From: Vulcanimicrobiia bacterium
GTDB lineage: Bacteria; Eremiobacterota; Eremiobacteria; Baltobacterales; Baltobacteraceae
Direction of reading: 5' to 3'
NCBI GenBank assembly: GCA_024281135.1
Contig: JAMXLG010000156.1
Span: 1-5,267 of the forward strand
DNA: 5,267 nucleotides
Made by a program: the position numbers and the translations under genes. Positions 1 to 5,267 of this stretch are shown here, piece after piece; within the stretch, counting starts at the first letter, position 1; each line of letters starts with the position of its first letter. The notes under the pieces were generated by a model, which had not been told where the DNA came from, did not search any database, and saw only the letters and a list, made by a program, of their open reading frames with translations.

Positions 1-4
1 GGTA

Positions 5-39
5 TGTCCGAAATGGCCGGAAAAGCGGCATTGCGGACA
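5..39. promoter_or_regulatory. Imperfect inverted repeat, candidate operator of the GlxA-type regulator
   Basis: TGTCCG (5-10) is mirrored by CGGACA (34-39). Inside these arms, AATG-G-CCG (12-19) is mirrored by CGGCATT (26-32), so the arms match over about 13 positions with one mismatch and one extra base. The spacer is short and A-rich. No T-run follows, so it is not an intrinsic terminator. It ends 26 bases before the regulator's start codon and its right arm overlaps a possible -35 element. That position suits a binding site for the regulator itself or for a divergently transcribed neighbour outside the window. The symmetry is visible in the sequence; the operator role is inferred. Confidence 0.5.
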
Positions 40-59
40 CGGTCGCGGCGCGCTAGGCT
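31..59 (+). promoter_or_regulatory. Candidate sigma70-type promoter giving a leaderless mRNA
   Basis: TTGCGG (31-36) and TAGGCT (54-59) are separated by 17 bases, with TTG and TA...T as the matching consensus positions. The last T of the -10 box lies 6 bases before the ATG at 66, so transcription would start at or next to the start codon. The only Shine-Dalgarno-like sequence, GGAG (60-63), is 2 bases from the ATG, which is too close to work well; this favours leaderless translation. Both boxes are weak matches. Confidence 0.4.
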
Positions 60-65
60 GGAGCT

Positions 66-1031
66 ATGAACCGCCGGATTGGGATGATCGTCTACGACCG
101 CGCGCAGGCGCTCGACGTGGTAGGCCCCCTCGACGCTTTTGCCGACGCAAACGCCGTTGTTGAGAAGCGTGCTCCACCGTACGAACTCGTAGTGCTTGCG
201 CCGCGCAAGCAACCGGTTACGATGGCGTCCGGCTTAAGATTGATCCCCAACGCATCGCTTGCGGAAGCGCCGCCGCTCGATACCATCATCGTGCCCGGCG
301 GTGCCGGCGTTCGATTAAATACGTCGCTGCGCGCCGAGATTGCAACCTGGTTAAGCCGGCGCGCGCGGCGCATTCGCCGCGTGACTTCCGTTTGCACCGG
401 CATCTACGCGCTCGCCGAAGCAGGGCTGCTTGACGGACTCGAAGCCACGACGCATTGGGCGTGGGAGGCGGATGTGCGCGCGCGCTGGCCGCAGATCAAA
501 CTCGACGCCAACGCGATATACGTCAAGAGTGGCCGCTTTTACACCTCGGCCGGCATTACCGCCGGCATCGATCTCGCGCTCGCCATGATCGAGGAAGACC
601 TTGGGAATTCGGTCGCACTCAAGGTTGCGCGCCATTTGGTGGTTTACGTAAAGCGCTCCGGCGGACAGTTGCAATACTCAGAGCCGTTGCGTTTGCAAGA
701 GTCAGGCGGCGGCAAACTTTCCGACACGGTCTCTTGGATGCTCGAGCACCTCAACGGCGATCTCTCGGTTGAAACGCTGGCCGAGCGCGCGAACTTAAGC
801 CCGCGCCATTTCGCGCGTAAGTTCAAAGCTACGTTCAATGCGACGCCCGCGGACTTCGTTGAAGCGCTGCGCCTCGATCACGCGCGCTGGCTGCTCGCCA
901 ACGAAGACTCGGCGATCGAGGAGCTCGCGGCGTCCGTTGGTTATGGCAGCGACGATGCATTTCGCCGCGCTTTTACGCGCCGCTTCGGCACGGTGCCCAG
1001 CTACTATCGCCGTCGGTTCGCAGGCGGCTGA
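66..1031 (+). CDS. GlxA-family transcriptional regulator (DJ-1/PfpI domain plus AraC-type HTH)
   Basis: A cytoplasmic DNA-binding regulator of 321 residues, the usual length for the family. Residues 4-190 form a DJ-1/PfpI (class I glutamine amidotransferase-like) domain. It opens with the typical IGMIVYDRAQALDVVGPLDA segment, has IIVPGG near 74-79, and carries the nucleophile-elbow Cys110 in SVCTG and a TTHW motif at 128-131. Residues 215-318 form the AraC domain: the first helix-turn-helix is at about 233-257 (LSVETLAERANLSPRHFARK), the second at about 282-306, followed by the signature GTVPSYYRRRF (308-318). In this family the DJ-1 domain is generally thought to act in sensing rather than catalysis; the ligand here is unknown. 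The ATG at 66 is preferred because homologues begin right at the first beta strand. The serine hydrolase starts within 10 bases of the stop and is the obvious co-transcribed partner. An inverted repeat upstream suggests autoregulation. Confidence 0.93.
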   Translation: MNRRIGMIVYDRAQALDVVGPLDAFADANAVVEKRAPPYELVVLAPRKQPVTMASGLRLIPNASLAEAPPLDTIIVPGGAGVRLNTSLRAEIATWLSRRARRIRRVTSVCTGIYALAEAGLLDGLEATTHWAWEADVRARWPQIKLDANAIYVKSGRFYTSAGITAGIDLALAMIEEDLGNSVALKVARHLVVYVKRSGGQLQYSEPLRLQESGGGKLSDTVSWMLEHLNGDLSVETLAERANLSPRHFARKFKATFNATPADFVEALRLDHARWLLANEDSAIEELAASVGYGSDDAFRRAFTRRFGTVPSYYRRRFAGG

Positions 1032-1040
1032 GGTCTCGTG

Positions 1041-2630
1041 ATGATCAAGATGCTGATGTTGCTGCTCGCCAGCGCGGTCAACGGCTATTCGCCCGGGTGC
1101 GCGCTAGGCGTAGCTCACGACGGTGCCATCGTATACGAAGGCGCCCGCGGCTACGCGGATCTCGACTACGGCGTGCCTTTAACGACGAACAGCGCCTTTT
1201 ACATCGCTTCCGATTCAAAGCAATTCACTGCGTTTTGCATCGCACTGCTCGTCGATCGCGGCATCGTCCACTTGAGCGATCCGGTGACGAAGTGGATTCC
1301 CGAACTGCCCGCAAACGTCTATGGCTCGGTGACGATTGCCGACCTCATTCATCATACCAGCGGCGTTCGCGATTATTGGGGACTGCTCGATCTGCAAGGC
1401 ATTTCTTCGACATTGCCGGTGAGTCAAGCCGATTTTCTATCGCTCGTCGCCGCGCAGAAGGCGCTCAACTTTCGCCCCGGAGAGCGCTTTGAGTATAGCA
1501 ATTCGGGCTATGCGCTGCTCGGCCTCGTCGTCGCTCGCGCGTCGGGAAAATCTCTGCAGCAGTTCGCTCGTGACGAAATTTTTCTTCCGCTCGGCATGCG
1601 CCACACGTCATACGGTGCCGACCATCTATTGCCGTTGCCCAATCGCGCCGTCGGGTACGACGCCGACGATGGCCGGTACCGGATCGATCCTAGCGCGCTC
1701 GAACCGCTCGGCGACGGTGGCGTTCGCACTACCGTCGGCGACATGCTGCTGTGGTTAATGAACCTAGAGCATAATCGCTTGGGCGAACGCCCAGACAACG
1801 TAGCGGCGTTGGCGCGTGCTCCGGGACAGCTCAACGACGGCGCTGAGGTGGCGTACGCATTTGGTTTGGGGATCGGCGCGCGGCACGGGTACATTATGTT
1901 CGATCACACCGGCGAGTATGGAGGCTACGAATCGTTCGTCGCGTGGCTGCCGCAGCTGCGGCTCGGAGTCGTTACGCTGTGTAATAGCCAGAACGCGCCG
2001 TTTAGCGCCGCGCAGATCGGATTGAACGCCCTCGACCGTTATGCCGCGCCTGGCACGACGCCGTCGCCGGTTCCAAAAGTACCCATCGCAGCAGTCAAAC
2101 TCAGTGCGGAAGAAACAGCGAAGGTTCTCGGAACCTACGTCGAGCCCGACGGTACGGTCTGGAGGTTGACGCTGGACCGCGACGAGGTAGAAGCGCGGGT
2201 GCAGGGTCTCATGTTTGCTTTGAAACCACTCGATGCGACGCATCTGCAAGCGGTCGGCGCTCCCCAGCCGTTAGAGATCGAAATGCAAGATTCGGGGTTG
2301 TGGCTGACCGTCGGCCATGGGCCGAAAGAGGCGTTGAAAAGACTGACGCCCCCCGCGTTGACGCCCGCGTTGATCGCCGAGTATTCCGGAACGTACTTTA
2401 GCGGCGAATTGAACCTGGGGTTTCGTGTCTACGGTAACGGTGGAAAGCTTTTCATCGCACACGATCTCGCGTCCGTGCAAACTCTCGAGCCCGCGCAGCC
2501 CGATGTTTTCACGATGGGCCCGCGCAACATGACGTTCGAGCGTAACGCGCAAGGAGAGATCGACGCCATCGTGCTCTCCGCTTCCGGAGTCGACGCGCTA
2601 GCGATTCCGAAATTGAGAGCCTATCATTAG
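1041..2630 (+). CDS. Serine hydrolase, class C beta-lactamase / D-aminopeptidase-like family
   Basis: A penicillin-binding-protein-like hydrolase, probably exported. Numbering here counts from a GTG at 1038 (530 residues); the preferred start is the ATG at 1041, whose Shine-Dalgarno AGG (1031-1033) overlaps the upstream stop codon with 7-base spacing. The beta-lactamase domain (about 18-335) shows the SxxK nucleophile/base motif S58-D-S-K61, the YxN motif Y153-S-N155 and the third motif H290-T-G292 in HTGEYGGYES, plus GDGGVRTTVGDM (225-236) typical of the family. Two small beta-rich domains follow at about 352-437 and 441-527, resembling the C-terminal barrels of D-aminopeptidase-like and DUF3471-type serine hydrolases. 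The N-terminus is short: K4 followed by MLMLLLASA, a possible minimal signal peptide, then directly SPGCALGVAHDG. The helix that normally precedes this strand is missing, and an in-frame stop at 1029-1031 rules out an earlier start. Substrate cannot be told from sequence (peptide, ester or lactam). Confidence 0.92.
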   Translation: MIKMLMLLLASAVNGYSPGCALGVAHDGAIVYEGARGYADLDYGVPLTTNSAFYIASDSKQFTAFCIALLVDRGIVHLSDPVTKWIPELPANVYGSVTIADLIHHTSGVRDYWGLLDLQGISSTLPVSQADFLSLVAAQKALNFRPGERFEYSNSGYALLGLVVARASGKSLQQFARDEIFLPLGMRHTSYGADHLLPLPNRAVGYDADDGRYRIDPSALEPLGDGGVRTTVGDMLLWLMNLEHNRLGERPDNVAALARAPGQLNDGAEVAYAFGLGIGARHGYIMFDHTGEYGGYESFVAWLPQLRLGVVTLCNSQNAPFSAAQIGLNALDRYAAPGTTPSPVPKVPIAAVKLSAEETAKVLGTYVEPDGTVWRLTLDRDEVEARVQGLMFALKPLDATHLQAVGAPQPLEIEMQDSGLWLTVGHGPKEALKRLTPPALTPALIAEYSGTYFSGELNLGFRVYGNGGKLFIAHDLASVQTLEPAQPDVFTMGPRNMTFERNAQGEIDAIVLSASGVDALAIPKLRAYH

Positions 2631-2665
2631 ACTTTCACGATAGCATTTTGGCGGTGAATCGAATA
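2631..2665. other. Convergent intergenic gap, no clear terminator
   Basis: This is the 35 bases between the stop codon of the serine hydrolase (+) and that of the selenoprotein gene (-). The only symmetry is TTCAC (2634-2638) with GTGAA (2654-2658) across a 15-base loop. This is too weak, and lacks a T-run on either strand, to be called an intrinsic terminator. The two operons may overlap transcriptionally at their 3' ends. Confidence 0.5.
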
Positions 2666-3241
2666 CTATTGTGCCAGCAACTGCTCGACGTGTTGCCTGA
2701 AGATTGTCGGATCGAGCCGTGGCGCGCTCGTTACGGCAAGCTGATGCATCCAGAAGGCCGGCTTCGGCGGCGCTGATCCATCCCAGCGCGCGCCCTTTGC
2801 ATAAAGGAAGTAGACATCCCACACTGGGCCGCCTTCGATTCCTAAGATTCGGGAGTACGCATTGCCGAGCGTTTCGTGCGGATCCCAGTAGTTGCTCGCG
2901 CGAGGATCGGTGATCAGGCCCATTCCGTATTTGACGTCGGACTCGCGCGCTCCCAACTCCGGAACCCAGACGAAGAAGGCAGCCAGATCCTTAACGGAGA
3001 TTTTCGCGAGGACATCTTGTTGGACTTCGAGAGACCCTCGAAGACAGTACGGTCAAGTTGGGCTGACCAGCACGACGATGCGTACGCTATTAACTGCTCG
3101 ATCGAAAGCAGTCCGGAGCGGTTCAGCGTCGTCGCGCAAGACTTGGTAACCGGAACCAGCTGTGGCGCTTCGAGAGCAACCGCAAAGTGCGATCGCCGCG
3201 CCCCAGCCGCCTAGGAACGTATGGCGGGTCAACCGGTTCAC
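2666..3241 (-). CDS. Exported thioredoxin-like selenoprotein with UxxC redox motif (UGA read as Sec63)
   Basis: A 191-residue protein when the in-frame UGA at 3055-3053 is read as selenocysteine. The halves before and after the UGA share one frame and both look like parts of one thioredoxin fold. A beta strand VRIVVLVSPT (53-62) leads into Sec63-P-Y-Cys66-LRG, the position of the CxxC active site. A second strand FFVWVPEL (89-96) follows, then LITDPRASNYWDP (109-121), PVWDVYFLYAKGARW (139-153) and PPKPAFWMHQL (158-168), which look like strongly constrained segments. The GTG start at 3241-3239 overlaps the merT stop (GTGA) and has GGGGTGA 7 bases upstream, implying translational coupling. The N-terminus TRHTFLGGWGAAIALCGC resembles a Tat-like or lipoprotein signal (lipid-carrying Cys22, with Cys20 as alternative), so the redox site should face outside the cytoplasm. 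Likely role: a thiol/selenol oxidoreductase or metal-binding partner of the MerT-like protein. A standard gene caller would report only 96 residues from a TTG at 2956, or a pseudogene. Confidence 0.9.
3025..3043 (-). promoter_or_regulatory. Bacterial SECIS hairpin
   Basis: Read on the - strand, CTTCGAG (3043-3037), loop GGTCT (3036-3032) and CTCGAAG (3031-3025) form a perfect 7-bp stem with a 5-base loop, or a 3-base loop if the outer G-U of the loop pairs. The first loop G lies 16 bases after the UGA. From memory, that is close to the 18 bases in E. coli fdhF and at the short end of the published range for bacterial SECIS elements. GGUCU is the loop sequence recognised by SelB in fdhF. The bulged U of the fdhF upper stem is not seen here. 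The hairpin lies inside the coding sequence, as bacterial SECIS elements do. Confidence 0.88.
3053..3055 (-). other. Selenocysteine codon (in-frame UGA)
   Basis: TGA at codon 63 of the thioredoxin-like gene, in the context ACT-TGA-CCG. The following C gives UGAC, a weak termination context also found at the fdhF Sec codon. The codon occupies the first position of a CxxC-type motif (U-P-Y-C), where a nucleophilic Cys stands in ordinary thioredoxin-like proteins. Confidence 0.9.
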
Positions 3242-3603
3242 TCGTGCGTCACCCCATAGAGGGCGTAGAGCAGCGATAGCAGCCACAGTCCAGTCGCAAC
3301 CCAGGTCGCGATGCGAGCAACACGGAGACTTGTGGGTATCGGCGATGCGTTGGTTTGTACGCAGACGGCGCGGCGACGGTAGACTTGCCAATAGCTGAAT
3401 GCGAGGAGGAGCGCTGTGAAGACCTCGAGCCAAATCATGTAGGGGCGCAACGCGGCGATCGCGATTAGGCCGCCCGCTCCAAGCACGGGAAGCATCAACG
3501 GCGCAATCGACGGTCCGACGCAGCATGCCGCGGCAACCGCCGCGGTCACTGCGGAGCCGGTAGCGGCCGTCGCCGCACCAACCGCCGCGGCATCTCGTCG
3601 CAT
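3238..3603 (-). CDS. merT: MerT-like mercuric ion transporter
   Basis: A 121-residue inner-membrane protein, close to the roughly 116 residues of classical MerT. There are three predicted membrane helices: about 14-37, 43-71 and 96-117. The first helix carries the vicinal pair Cys27-Cys28 in AAVAAACCVGPSIAPLMLP, matching the ACCLGP signature of MerT, where the pair accepts Hg(II) from periplasmic MerP and passes it inward. ALRPYMIWLEVFTALLLAF and YWQVYRRR (71-78) match the second helix and the following YRP segment. Classical MerT has two cysteines in the loop after helix 2; only Cys81 is present here, so the cytoplasmic relay site is incomplete. The ATG at 3603 has a weak GAG 9 bases upstream. 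The gene lies 33 bases after the four-helix membrane protein and overlaps the selenoprotein start by four bases. The symbol reflects family membership; actual Hg transport is inferred. Confidence 0.82.
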   Translation of the reverse strand: MRRDAAAVGAATAATGSAVTAAVAAACCVGPSIAPLMLPVLGAGGLIAIAALRPYMIWLEVFTALLLAFSYWQVYRRRAVCVQTNASPIPTSLRVARIATWVATGLWLLSLLYALYGVTHE

Positions 3604-3636
3604 CAGAACGTTCTCATTTCTGCAATGCCGTCGCTA

Positions 3637-4038
3637 TTACGGCCGCGTTCGATACTTTCCAAAGAAAAGCTCCGGTAAGTAGTAGAACGCGACGCCGCCG
3701 ACTAAAGTGACTAGGCCGATCGTGTTCCAGCCGCGCGGACCCAATGACACAACCCCGAGCCCGTATAAGATCGCAACGCCGGCCATGAGTAAAAAGAACG
3801 GCCCGGTTGCATAGCAGTGTACGCGCCCGCATCGCAAGGCGTTGTAGACGCACCCGACGCCCATCGTTATTAAGGCAATCGCCCATATTGCGGTCCGCCA
3901 CGCGTTAGTAAGGGCGAAGAAGCCACTCGCCACCAGAACCGCGATCGGAAGCCAGTAGATTGCAATCGTGGCAAGTCGATCCGAAAGGAGATCTCGTGAA
4001 TCGTCGGCGCCGTCCCGCATGTGCGTTTTCACTTCCAT
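3637..4038 (-). CDS. Small four-helix membrane protein with RCGRVHC motif
   Basis: A 133-residue hydrophobic protein with four likely membrane helices at about 24-44, 48-66, 80-99 and 104-121. Between helices 2 and 3 is a compact conserved-looking motif, NALRCGRVHCYATGP (66-80), with Cys70, His74 and Cys75, plus Cys63 at the end of helix 2. Two cysteines and a histidine together at a membrane boundary suggest metal or thiol chemistry. I do not recognise a named family with certainty, although I recall RCGRxHC-type membrane proteins near mercury or arsenic genes. The start is ambiguous: ATG 4038 has no good ribosome binding site, while the in-frame ATG at 4020 (residue 7) has GGAAG 11 bases upstream. 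Both starts leave the first helix intact. It is the first gene of the tight trio with merT and the selenoprotein, so a shared role is likely. Confidence 0.78.
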   Translation of the reverse strand: MEVKTHMRDGADDSRDLLSDRLATIAIYWLPIAVLVASGFFALTNAWRTAIWAIALITMGVGCVYNALRCGRVHCYATGPFFLLMAGVAILYGLGVVSLGPRGWNTIGLVTLVGGVAFYYLPELFFGKYRTRP

Positions 4039-4062
4039 CGCGGCCAGGGGAAACCCGCCGAA

Positions 4063-5267
4063 CTACCTGACGAGCGCCATTGCGGTCGTCAGCTTCGCTT
4101 CTGCGGCAACCGCTTTCGCGTCGAGTTCGTCGAATACCGCGTACTGCGCCGCCGTAGGCCGCTCGTACGCCATGTCGACGTCGGCCGCGAGGTAGGCGAG
4201 CCGGTCGCGCAGCTTCGTTTCGTAGAGCAGACTGCCTTCGCTGGAAGTGATCTTGAGCTGGACGACCTCGCCGATCGCATCGTCGAGCGCCGCGTTCGAG
4301 CCTGCCCGGCCGCGAAGCGCCAACGCGGCGTTGGCCTTGCGATCTAGGGTATCGAGCGCCGCGTAGATCCGTTGCTCGAGAGCAAACCGCGCTGCAAGCG
4401 CATCGGGTTCGACGTGTATGCGCGGATCTAGGGCGACGTCGAATGACGCGCGCGTCACGCTGCCGCCGTAGTCGAGCGTTACCGTATACCGGCCGGGAAG
4501 CACGACCGGACCGCTCACCTCATCTTCTTCGCCGCCGGCAGCAATCGGCGGATTGAAGCCGGTCACTTCGGTAGCGTCGGGATAGCGCAGGTCCCACCGG
4601 AAGCGGTTGGGGCCGGCGCTAATGCCGGTCGCCTCGAACACTGCGCGACGGGTCGTGGCGGTCGATGCAAAAAGCGGGGCCGCCGGCGTCGGTTGCGGTT
4701 TGGTTTTGAGATGCAGCGCGAACGTCCGCACCGCAGCCCCCGACGGGTCGCTAAAGGTGAGCGTCACGGGCGTCTTGCCGTTGTACGATGCGGGAACGTT
4801 GAAGAACACCGTCGCGCCGAACGGCGGGTTCTCACCCGCTGCTTGCGCGGGGAACGCGCTCGCGCCGTAGACATGCGTCAGCCAAGCCGTTTGCGGCCCA
4901 AAAACCTGCGGCGCGCCGTTCGCTGCAGTCGCGCCGCGCGCAAGCTGTTCGAGAAGCGCGAGATTGTCGAGCACCCAAAATGCGCGGCCGTGCGTCGCCG
5001 CAACTACCGCACCCTGGCGAGTATCGATTGCAAGATCGCGCACTTGCACCTTCGGCAAGTTGAGCGCGAGCGGCTGCCACGCGGCGCCGCCGTCGATGCT
5101 GTAGTATACCGTGCTCTTCGTTCCGAGGAAGAGCAAGTTTGCCGCATTGGGATCCTGCCGAATGGCAAAGGCGTATTGATTGCTCGGAAGGCCCGCGGTT
5201 ACGGCCGTCCAGTGGGCGCCGTAATCTTGCGTTTCGTACACGTAAGGCCGGAAGTCGTCCCACATAT
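4063..5267 (-). CDS. BNR/sortilin-type beta-propeller protein, C-terminal part (5' end outside window)
   Basis: At least 401 codons of a larger protein of the WD40/YVTN/BNR-like repeat family (often annotated as glycosyl hydrolase or VPS10/sortilin-like; full members are around 1000 residues and exported). Numbering is from the Met at 5265, which is probably internal because the propeller is already under way there. BNR-type turns appear in YETQDYGAHW (10-19) and YYSIDGGAAW (54-63), followed by VVAATHGRAFWVLDNLALLEQL (87-108), the usual end of the last blade. A beta-sandwich region follows at about 150-190. Then comes the family C-terminal domain with GPNRFRWDLRYPD (218-230), GPVVLPGRYTVTL (252-264) and LDPR (279-282), and a helical tail (about 286-400). 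No catalytic residues can be assigned from this part. The stop is 24 bases before the four-helix membrane protein on the same strand; whether they share a transcript is unclear, since the functions look unrelated. Confidence 0.85.
   Translation of the reverse strand, partial: MWDDFRPYVYETQDYGAHWTAVTAGLPSNQYAFAIRQDPNAANLLFLGTKSTVYYSIDGGAAWQPLALNLPKVQVRDLAIDTRQGAVVAATHGRAFWVLDNLALLEQLARGATAANGAPQVFGPQTAWLTHVYGASAFPAQAAGENPPFGATVFFNVPASYNGKTPVTLTFSDPSGAAVRTFALHLKTKPQPTPAAPLFASTATTRRAVFEATGISAGPNRFRWDLRYPDATEVTGFNPPIAAGGEEDEVSGPVVLPGRYTVTLDYGGSVTRASFDVALDPRIHVEPDALAARFALEQRIYAALDTLDRKANAALALRGRAGSNAALDDAIGEVVQLKITSSEGSLLYETKLRDRLAYLAADVDMAYERPTAAQYAVFDELDAKAVAAEAKLTTAMALVR

Noticed and set aside
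1029..1040. Read-through fusion of regulator and hydrolase (same frame, UGA at 1029-1031)
   Set aside because: Both proteins are complete at their natural ends, the hydrolase has its own ribosome binding site and start, and there is no hairpin or redox motif at this UGA.
2634..2658. TTCAC/GTGAA hairpin as a bidirectional terminator
   Set aside because: The stem is only five pairs with a 15-base loop, and no T-run follows on either strand.
2666..2956. A stand-alone 96-residue protein starting at a TTG on the - strand
   Set aside because: The reading frame continues upstream in frame through conserved-looking sequence to the UGA and beyond. The TTG encodes an internal Leu in FFVWVPEL and has no role as a start once the UGA is read as Sec.
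2876..3214. + strand ORF of 112 codons over the selenoprotein gene
   Set aside because: Its composition is unlike a real protein, it has no ribosome binding site, and it is antisense to a better supported gene.
2666..3241. Pseudogene with a nonsense mutation
   Set aside because: The UGA is at the redox-active position, the partner Cys is kept, there is no frameshift or other stop, and a GGUCU-loop hairpin is correctly placed. Decay would not be expected to produce this combination.
3053..3526. A 157-residue - strand ORF ending at the UGA
   Set aside because: Its part upstream of 3241 lies out of frame over the MerT-like gene and looks random. Only the stretch from the GTG at 3241 onward is protein-like, and it continues past the UGA.
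3605..3614. Perfect 10-base palindrome AGAACGTTCT just before the merT start
   Set aside because: It is short, not extended by flanking symmetry, and lies inside a probable operon. It could arise by chance, so no operator is claimed.
4832..5263. 143-codon - strand ORF overlapping the BNR protein
   Set aside because: It is an out-of-frame shadow of the beta-propeller gene, Arg-rich and without recognisable domains.

Overview
The window is gene-dense, GC-rich bacterial DNA. The families present do not fix the phylum. A little-cultured GC-rich lineage such as Eremiobacterota/Vulcanimicrobiota would fit, but that is a guess. One feature constrains the host: it should have selenocysteine machinery (SelA, SelB, SelD and tRNA-Sec), because the window encodes a selenoprotein.

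Layout. On the + strand, a GlxA-type regulator (DJ-1/PfpI domain plus AraC helix-turn-helix, 66-1031) is followed after 6 bases by a class C beta-lactamase-like serine hydrolase (1041-2630). The regulator is preceded by an imperfect inverted repeat and a possible leaderless promoter. The two genes look like one operon. It converges, across a 35-base gap, on a run of four genes on the - strand. In transcription order these are the 3' end of a large BNR/sortilin-type beta-propeller protein (5267-4063, cut by the window edge), a small four-helix membrane protein with a Cys-rich RCGRVHC motif (4038-3637), a MerT-like mercuric transporter (3603-3238), and an exported thioredoxin-like protein (3241-2666). 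The last overlaps merT by four bases (GTGA).

The main discovery is that last gene. Read conventionally it is two fragments separated by an in-frame UGA at 3055-3053. Read as selenocysteine, the UGA sits in a thioredoxin-type redox motif (VSPT-U-PYC), and one 191-residue protein results. Starting 9 bases after the UGA is a perfect 7-bp hairpin with the loop GGUCU, the same loop sequence as in the E. coli fdhF SECIS element. The base after the UGA is C, a weak termination context. Together these support a genuine selenoprotein rather than a broken gene.

The membrane protein, the MerT-like protein and the Sec-containing thioredoxin-like protein form a plausible three-gene module for soft-metal (probably Hg(II)) or thiol/selenol redox handling at the cell envelope. 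No merA, merR or merP is visible. The substrate is inferred from the MerT similarity and from the high affinity of selenols for mercury. There is no stretch over 300 bases without a gene.
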